A model generated the notes under the pieces. That model did no database searches. It was not told where the DNA came from and saw only the letters and a list, made by a program, of their open reading frames with translations. A stretch of 16,774 bases of DNA from the NCBI GenBank assembly GCA_964497185.1, contig CAZCBX010000022.1:1-16774 (forward strand). Reading direction: 5' to 3'. Positions 15,463-16,774 of the stretch are shown in pieces (within the stretch, counting starts at the first letter, position 1; each line of letters starts with the position of its first letter). A program made the position numbers and the translations under genes. Origin of the DNA: CAZCBX01 sp964497185 (GTDB taxonomy: Bacteria; Bdellovibrionota_G; JALEGL01; JAGRMV01).

Positions 15463-16590
15463 ATGAATCGCCTCTACTTTGACCACAATGCCACCAGCCC
15501 TCTGCGACCTGAAATCCGAGAAGTGCTTACGGAGTTTATGACGTGCGCCTACGGCAACCCTTCTGCGATTCACACCACCGGCCGCAAATTGCGCAGTCAA
15601 ATTGATGATGCGCGGGAAGCCGTGGCCCGCGTCATTGGCGCCAAGCCTTCTGAAATCATTTTTACTTCGGGCGGTGTCGAAGCCAACCACATGGCATGGA
15701 CCGCTTTTGAAAAACCGAATGTCAAAATTGCCACCACGGTCACCGAACATAGCTGCGTGCGTGGTGCCTCTCAAAAAAGCAAAGCATTGGATGCCCATGT
15801 GCACGAAGTCTGCGTCCATATGGATGGTTCGATTTGCGATCAAGAAATGCAAAAACTCGTTGATTTTGAGCCCGATTTTTTTTCCATGCATCACGCCAAC
15901 AACGAAACAGGCGCACTCTACGACGTCGCTTCCTTTGTACAAAGCTTGCCTGAAAAAACATGGATTCACACCGATGCTGTCCAAACCGTGGGCAAAATGC
16001 CGGTCCATGTGGATGATTTGAATGTCCATTACCTATCACTGTCCGCCCACAAGCTTGGCGGCCTCCAAGGCGCGGGCGCACTGTATGTTCGCAAGGGCGC
16101 ACCCTTTGAATCCATCTGGCCCGGAGGCGGCCAAGAGCGCGGCCGCCGTGGCGGCACCGAAAATGTCATTGGCATCCTGTCCCTGGGCAAAGCCTGCGAA
16201 TTGATTGCCGAGCAGCTGGATCAAGAATGCAAACACTACAAAGCCCTGCGCACGCAGTTTGAAGAAGGCTTGCAAAGTGCTTTGGACGGCATTCACATCA
16301 CAGCCCAAGATCACCCACGCATCCCCAACACCTCGCACGTCATTTTCGAAGGTGTAGATGCCGAATCTCTGATGATTGCTGCCGACCTAGAAGGCCTAGA
16401 TTGCTCCACGGGCTCAGCATGTCACTCTGGCTCCATCGATCCTTCCCCTGTCGTGTTAGCGATGGGATTTGAACGTGAACGCGCCTTGGGCGCCATTCGA
16501 TTTTCATTTGGCTGGACAACGACAGCACACGATATCGAAAAAGCATTGACCATCCTACCGAAACTTGTGCAGCGTATACGAAAAAAATAA
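15463..16590 (+). CDS. Cysteine desulfurase, group I (NifS/IscS family)
   Basis: This PLP-dependent enzyme removes sulfur from L-cysteine as a persulfide for Fe-S clusters, thiolated tRNA or other sulfur products. The 375-residue protein has the family landmarks in order: YFDHNATSPLRPE at the start, TSGGVEANHMAW, TEHSC with the PLP-stacking His96, HANNETGALYDV, HTDAVQTVGKMPV, SAHKLGG with the PLP lysine Lys197, RRGGTENV, and the catalytic loop CSTGSACHSGS with Cys320. The long SAC-S-G-type loop places it in group I rather than the SufS group. It follows plsC after 47 bases. A CAGG lies about 5 bases before ATG 15463, a modest ribosome binding site. No iscU, nifU or tRNA thiolase gene is visible nearby, so the sulfur acceptor cannot be told. 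Confidence 0.93.
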   Translation: MNRLYFDHNATSPLRPEIREVLTEFMTCAYGNPSAIHTTGRKLRSQIDDAREAVARVIGAKPSEIIFTSGGVEANHMAWTAFEKPNVKIATTVTEHSCVRGASQKSKALDAHVHEVCVHMDGSICDQEMQKLVDFEPDFFSMHHANNETGALYDVASFVQSLPEKTWIHTDAVQTVGKMPVHVDDLNVHYLSLSAHKLGGLQGAGALYVRKGAPFESIWPGGGQERGRRGGTENVIGILSLGKACELIAEQLDQECKHYKALRTQFEEGLQSALDGIHITAQDHPRIPNTSHVIFEGVDAESLMIAADLEGLDCSTGSACHSGSIDPSPVVLAMGFERERALGAIRFSFGWTTTAHDIEKALTILPKLVQRIRKK

Positions 16591-16617
16591 GCTTTTTGCT
16601 TCGATTTGCATTACGGA

Positions 16618-16772
16618 GGCGAGGTGCACACCCCGGGGAAACGCTGCGCGGACTCGCGGACGCCCTTATTTTTTAAAGTACACTACGAATTCATTGAAGA
16701 GTTTTTCTTCGTTTCGGCACATTGATTTGCTCAAACAACGCTCCACGTTGTCCCCGGGGCGACACCTGCGCC
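16618..16772. repeat. Imperfect inverted repeat with CCCCGGGG cores
   Basis: The arm at 16618-16643 reads GGCG, AGGTG, a few variable bases, CCCCGGGG, A, AACG. The arm at 16772-16746, read on the minus strand, gives GGCGC, AGGTG, three variable bases, CCCCGGGG, AC, AACG. Allowing small gaps, about 22 of 26 positions agree. The arms flank roughly 100 AT-richer bases that contain a small perfect hairpin GAAGA-GTTTT-TCTTC (16696-16710). Such a layout resembles paired REP-type repeats (REPIN) or the ends of a small non-autonomous element. With one copy, and the window ending there, its nature is open. Confidence 0.4.
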
Positions 16773-16774
16773 CT
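16666..16774 (-). CDS. Possible C-terminus of a minus-strand gene (5' end outside window)
   Basis: On the minus strand a frame is open from the window edge to TAA at 16668-16666, giving 35 residues that include RPGDNVERCL and end in EEKLFNEFVVYFKK. A second minus frame is also open and ends earlier, at a TGA near 16692, with PRGQRGALFEQINVPKRRK. Neither is recognisable and both are short. The frame overlaps the inverted repeat, so it may be only chance. If real, it converges on the cysteine desulfurase gene. Confidence 0.22.
   Translation of the reverse strand, partial: GRRCRPGDNVERCLSKSMCRNEEKLFNEFVVYFKK

Noticed and set aside
16580..16605. AAGC-TTTTT-GCTT hairpin after the cysteine desulfurase stop
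   Set aside because: A four-base stem is too weak for an intrinsic terminator and is not followed by a U-tract.
16624..16725. GTG-started 33-codon ORF behind GGAGG at 16615-16619
   Set aside because: The spacing is short (4 bases), the peptide is featureless, and the start lies inside the GC-rich inverted repeat, which explains the purine run.

Overview
The window looks like chromosomal DNA of a diderm (Gram-negative) bacterium. It carries a SurA-type periplasmic chaperone, two lipoprotein foldases, a type IV prepilin-like protein and pdxA of the DXP-dependent vitamin B6 route. The order mfd, parvulin-type foldases, surA, pdxA, then uvrA resembles what I recall from Deltaproteobacteria in the broad sense, including Bdellovibrio-like lineages. 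That placement is an inference from gene order and base composition (mid-range GC by eye), not a search result. Few start codons have a convincing Shine-Dalgarno sequence; many starts sit in stop/start overlaps or close behind possible promoters.

Layout. (1) Positions 1-1526, minus strand: a large prepilin-like protein whose 3' end lies outside the window. (2) 1527-2165: an AT-rich divergent intergenic region, then a small secreted four-cysteine protein preceded by an overlapping 50-codon ORF. (3) 2166-9171: a compact plus-strand run of mfd, two parvulin-type lipoproteins, surA and pdxA, with gaps or overlaps of a few to about 30 bases. (4) 9235-10656: an alpha-D-phosphohexomutase. (5) 10739-11725, minus strand: a two-gene module of a ribbon-helix-helix/minimal nucleotidyltransferase fusion and a HEPN-domain protein, behind a promoter that overlaps a perfect 18-bp tandem palindrome. 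(6) 11789-16590, plus strand: uvrA, a PlsC-like acyltransferase and a group I cysteine desulfurase. (7) 16591-16774: a short GC-rich tail with an imperfect inverted repeat and the possible end of a minus-strand gene.

How the genes fit together. Mfd and UvrA are partners in transcription-coupled nucleotide excision repair and lie about 6 kb apart. The two lipoproteins and SurA look like a tandem family of envelope foldases whose isomerase domains degrade step by step along the operon. surA-pdxA is also a neighbour pair in enterobacteria. The MNT/HEPN module between the phosphohexomutase and uvrA is the clearest accessory element. It looks like a self-regulated toxin-antitoxin-type pair and is the best candidate here for unusual biology: the nucleotidyltransferase carries its own DNA-binding domain, its presumed operator sits on the -10 and start region, and the HEPN protein lacks the usual catalytic histidine.

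No rRNA, tRNA, CRISPR array, insertion sequence or convincing intrinsic terminator was seen.
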